Source of the DNA: DATMYQ01 sp035560935 | GTDB taxonomy: Bacteria > Bacillota > Negativicutes > Sporomusales > Sporomusaceae | Direction of reading: 5' to 3' | Length of the DNA stretch: 6,932 nt | Assembly: GCA_035560935.1 (NCBI GenBank) | Contig: DATMYQ010000222.1 | Location: 1-6,932, forward strand | Shown: positions 5,721 to 6,932 of the stretch, in pieces | Layout: every line of letters begins with the position of its first letter | Position numbering within the stretch: position 1 is the stretch's first letter | Made by a program: the position numbers and the translations under genes | Notes under the pieces: model-generated | The model's input: only the letters and a program-made list of their open reading frames with translations | Database searches by the model: none | What the model was told of the DNA's origin: nothing

Positions 5721-6833
5721 CTACCGTAAAATCTCTTTTTTCTCATAGGTACAGGATTCCATCACAGCCGCCACTGGTTCAAACCCGATTCCCGGCTTTT
5801 GTGGAACTTCAATCATAGCGTTTTTGTCAATCACCAGTTCCGGCGAAGTCAGATCCTGCTTCCAGTAACGGTTGGAGGCCGGTACATCGCCGGGAAAACG
5901 GTAATTGGGCAGAGAGGAGACTGCCACGTTGTGCGCCCGGGCAATCCCGGTGTCCAACATTCCGCCGCACCAGACTGGAATGTCAAAAGATTGGCACAGG
6001 TCATGAATCTTCTTGGCTTCCGTCAATCCTCCCACCCGGGCCACCTTGATGTTGATGGTCTTGGTGCTCCCCAGCTCAATGGCATGCCGGGCGTCATCCA
6101 CGGAATGAATGCTTTCGTCGAGGCAAATCCGGGTTTTCATCACAGCCTGCAATTTGGCGTGATCCACAATGTCATCATGGGACAACGGTTGCTCGATCAT
6201 AATGAGATTCAGGTCGTCCATTTGTTTGAATAAATCGATGTCCTTCAGGGTATAGGCGGAATTGGCGTCCGCCATCAGCATGATATCGCCGAATTCCTTC
6301 CGTATGGCCTGCAAATACGCAATGTCTTTGCCGGGTTTGATTTTGACCTTTACCCGGCGGTAGCCTTCACCTAAATGGTGCTCCACCACTTTCAAGAGCG
6401 CGTCGGCAGTCGGCTGGATCCCGATGCTGACGCCGGTTTCAATCTGCTTCTTGGTCCCTCCCAGCGCCTGGGCCAAAGGGAGGCCCTGCTCCTTGGCGTA
6501 CAGATCCCACAACGCACAGTCAATGGAAGCTTTGGCCATCTTGTTGCGGCGGATAGGGGAGAACAACGCGTGAATCTCTTCCGGATGGGCAATTTCATCC
6601 TTGCTGAAAACCAGCGGAATCAGAAAATCCTGTAGGATGTGCCAAGCGGTCGTTGTCGTTTCTTCATTATAAAAGGGATGGGCAAACGCGGAACAGTCTC
6701 CATAGCCCACATGCTCTGGCCCATGGATTTCCACGGCAATAAAATGCTTGTCCGTCATCCGGCCAAAACTGACTTCAAACGGGGTTTTAAATTCCATTTT
6801 CATTTTCCGTAATACGATTTTTTTAACTTTCAC
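5721..6833 (-). CDS. Enolase-superfamily racemase, NSAR/OSBS type (upstream paralogue)
   Basis: 370-residue relative of the next gene in the operon; by eye somewhere near 45% identical, so an old duplication or separate acquisition. Catalytic set complete: K162 and K164 in KVKIKPG, D189 (MADAN), E214 (MIEQP), D239 (CLDES), K263 (NIKVAR) and second-shell R266. The branch signature reads WCGGMLDTGIAR (288-299), with Asp where most members and the sister copy have Glu. The SSLPN and DVPASNRYW block (306-324) follows. Substrate-loop residues differ from the sister copy: FKTPFEVSFGRMTDK (15-29) against THPFETSFVRFVERD. The start is GTG 6833, with GGAGG seven bases ahead; an in-frame ATG at 6890 would add 19 residues of no family character. 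It is the first visible gene of the operon. Annotation pipelines may label it o-succinylbenzoate synthase or dipeptide epimerase. I favour N-acylamino acid racemase because of the M20 partner; the actual substrate is unknown. Confidence 0.88.
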   Translation of the reverse strand: MKVKKIVLRKMKMEFKTPFEVSFGRMTDKHFIAVEIHGPEHVGYGDCSAFAHPFYNEETTTTAWHILQDFLIPLVFSKDEIAHPEEIHALFSPIRRNKMAKASIDCALWDLYAKEQGLPLAQALGGTKKQIETGVSIGIQPTADALLKVVEHHLGEGYRRVKVKIKPGKDIAYLQAIRKEFGDIMLMADANSAYTLKDIDLFKQMDDLNLIMIEQPLSHDDIVDHAKLQAVMKTRICLDESIHSVDDARHAIELGSTKTINIKVARVGGLTEAKKIHDLCQSFDIPVWCGGMLDTGIARAHNVAVSSLPNYRFPGDVPASNRYWKQDLTSPELVIDKNAMIEVPQKPGIGFEPVAAVMESCTYEKKEILR

Positions 6834-6840
6834 AACTATT

Positions 6841-6845
6841 CCTCC
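6841..6845 (-). promoter_or_regulatory. Ribosome binding site that sets a GTG start at 6833
   Basis: GGAGG on the minus strand stands seven bases before GTG 6833. It supports the non-ATG start over upstream in-frame ATG codons and gives a protein of almost the same length as its paralogue (370 and 369). Confidence 0.8.
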
Positions 6846-6891
6846 ATTCATTTTCCTTTTTGAGCATTCTGTTTCTTCCATCATCGACAAA

Positions 6892-6905
6892 AGCCGTCTT
6901 CGGCT
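6892..6905 (-). terminator. Short hairpin upstream of the operon, possible terminator of the preceding gene
   Basis: On the minus strand AGCCG-AAGA-CGGCT is followed by TTTG, giving a run of four T counting the stem's last base. The stem is only five base pairs, so termination would be weak. It lies about 60 bases before the operon's first start and could separate it from an upstream gene outside the window, or act as a leader hairpin. I found no convincing promoter between it and the start. Confidence 0.3.
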
Positions 6906-6932
6906 ACACGATACGATACAATGAATTCATCT

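Noticed and set aside
4564..6833. Assignment of the racemase pair as menaquinone MenC or as L-Ala-D/L-Glu epimerases
   Set aside because: No menaquinone or murein-recycling genes are in view. The GGM-x-[ED]-x-G signature and NASLPNF-like block fit the NSAR/OSBS branch, not dipeptide epimerases. OSBS activity itself cannot be excluded.
1..6932. CRISPR array, tRNA, rRNA or defence system
   Set aside because: No regularly spaced repeats, no cloverleaf-like or rRNA-like sequence, and no nuclease, helicase or toxin-type gene was found.

Overview
The window probably comes from an anaerobic, motile, endospore-lineage Firmicute. A member of the Negativicutes (Sporomusa/Pelosinus-like) is my best guess, but this is inference. 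It rests on strong GGAGG ribosome binding sites, the style of the chemotaxis-receptor C-terminus, a secreted DUF4127 protein and a REP-associated (Y1) transposase. There is no rRNA, no tRNA and no CRISPR array. The genes outside the transposase are GC-rich, while the transposase is visibly more AT-rich.

Layout, left to right. (1) Positions 1-774, plus strand: a RAYT-type HUH/Y1 transposase with a C-terminal helix-turn-helix, followed by a possible hairpin carrying an AGAACCGTCCCT motif. (2) 775-997: a short gap that appears to hold the 3' end of a lost gene (885-1001), overlapping the next start by ATGA. (3) 998-2572, plus strand: a secreted DUF4127 protein of unknown function with a good signal peptide and ribosome binding site. 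(4) 2573-2941: a gene-poor convergent region with an orphan Shine-Dalgarno-like site and a perfect 14-bp hairpin. (5) 2942-3238, minus strand: the last ~99 codons of a methyl-accepting chemotaxis protein without its receptor, HAMP or signalling-tip parts, so a pseudogene. (6) 3358-6833, minus strand: a compact three-gene operon read right to left. It encodes two paralogous enolase-superfamily enzymes of the N-succinylamino acid racemase / o-succinylbenzoate synthase (NSAR/OSBS) type, then an M20 metallopeptidase.

How the genes work together. The minus-strand operon is the biological core. NSAR-type racemases plus an M20 N-acyl-L-amino acid hydrolase match two of the three steps of a known pathway that converts D-amino acids irreversibly to L-amino acids: N-succinylation, racemisation, then L-specific desuccinylation. 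The acyltransferase step is not in the window and could lie upstream, beyond position 6932. Two tandem, diverged racemases with intact catalytic residues suggest a split in substrate range. The DUF4127 gene faces the operon and has no demonstrated link to it. Each operon gene has an in-frame extension upstream of its probable start, and ribosome binding sites fix shorter starts at 4530, 5673 and 6833.

I do not see a clearly new system. The most distinctive point is the duplicated racemase next to a single deacylase.
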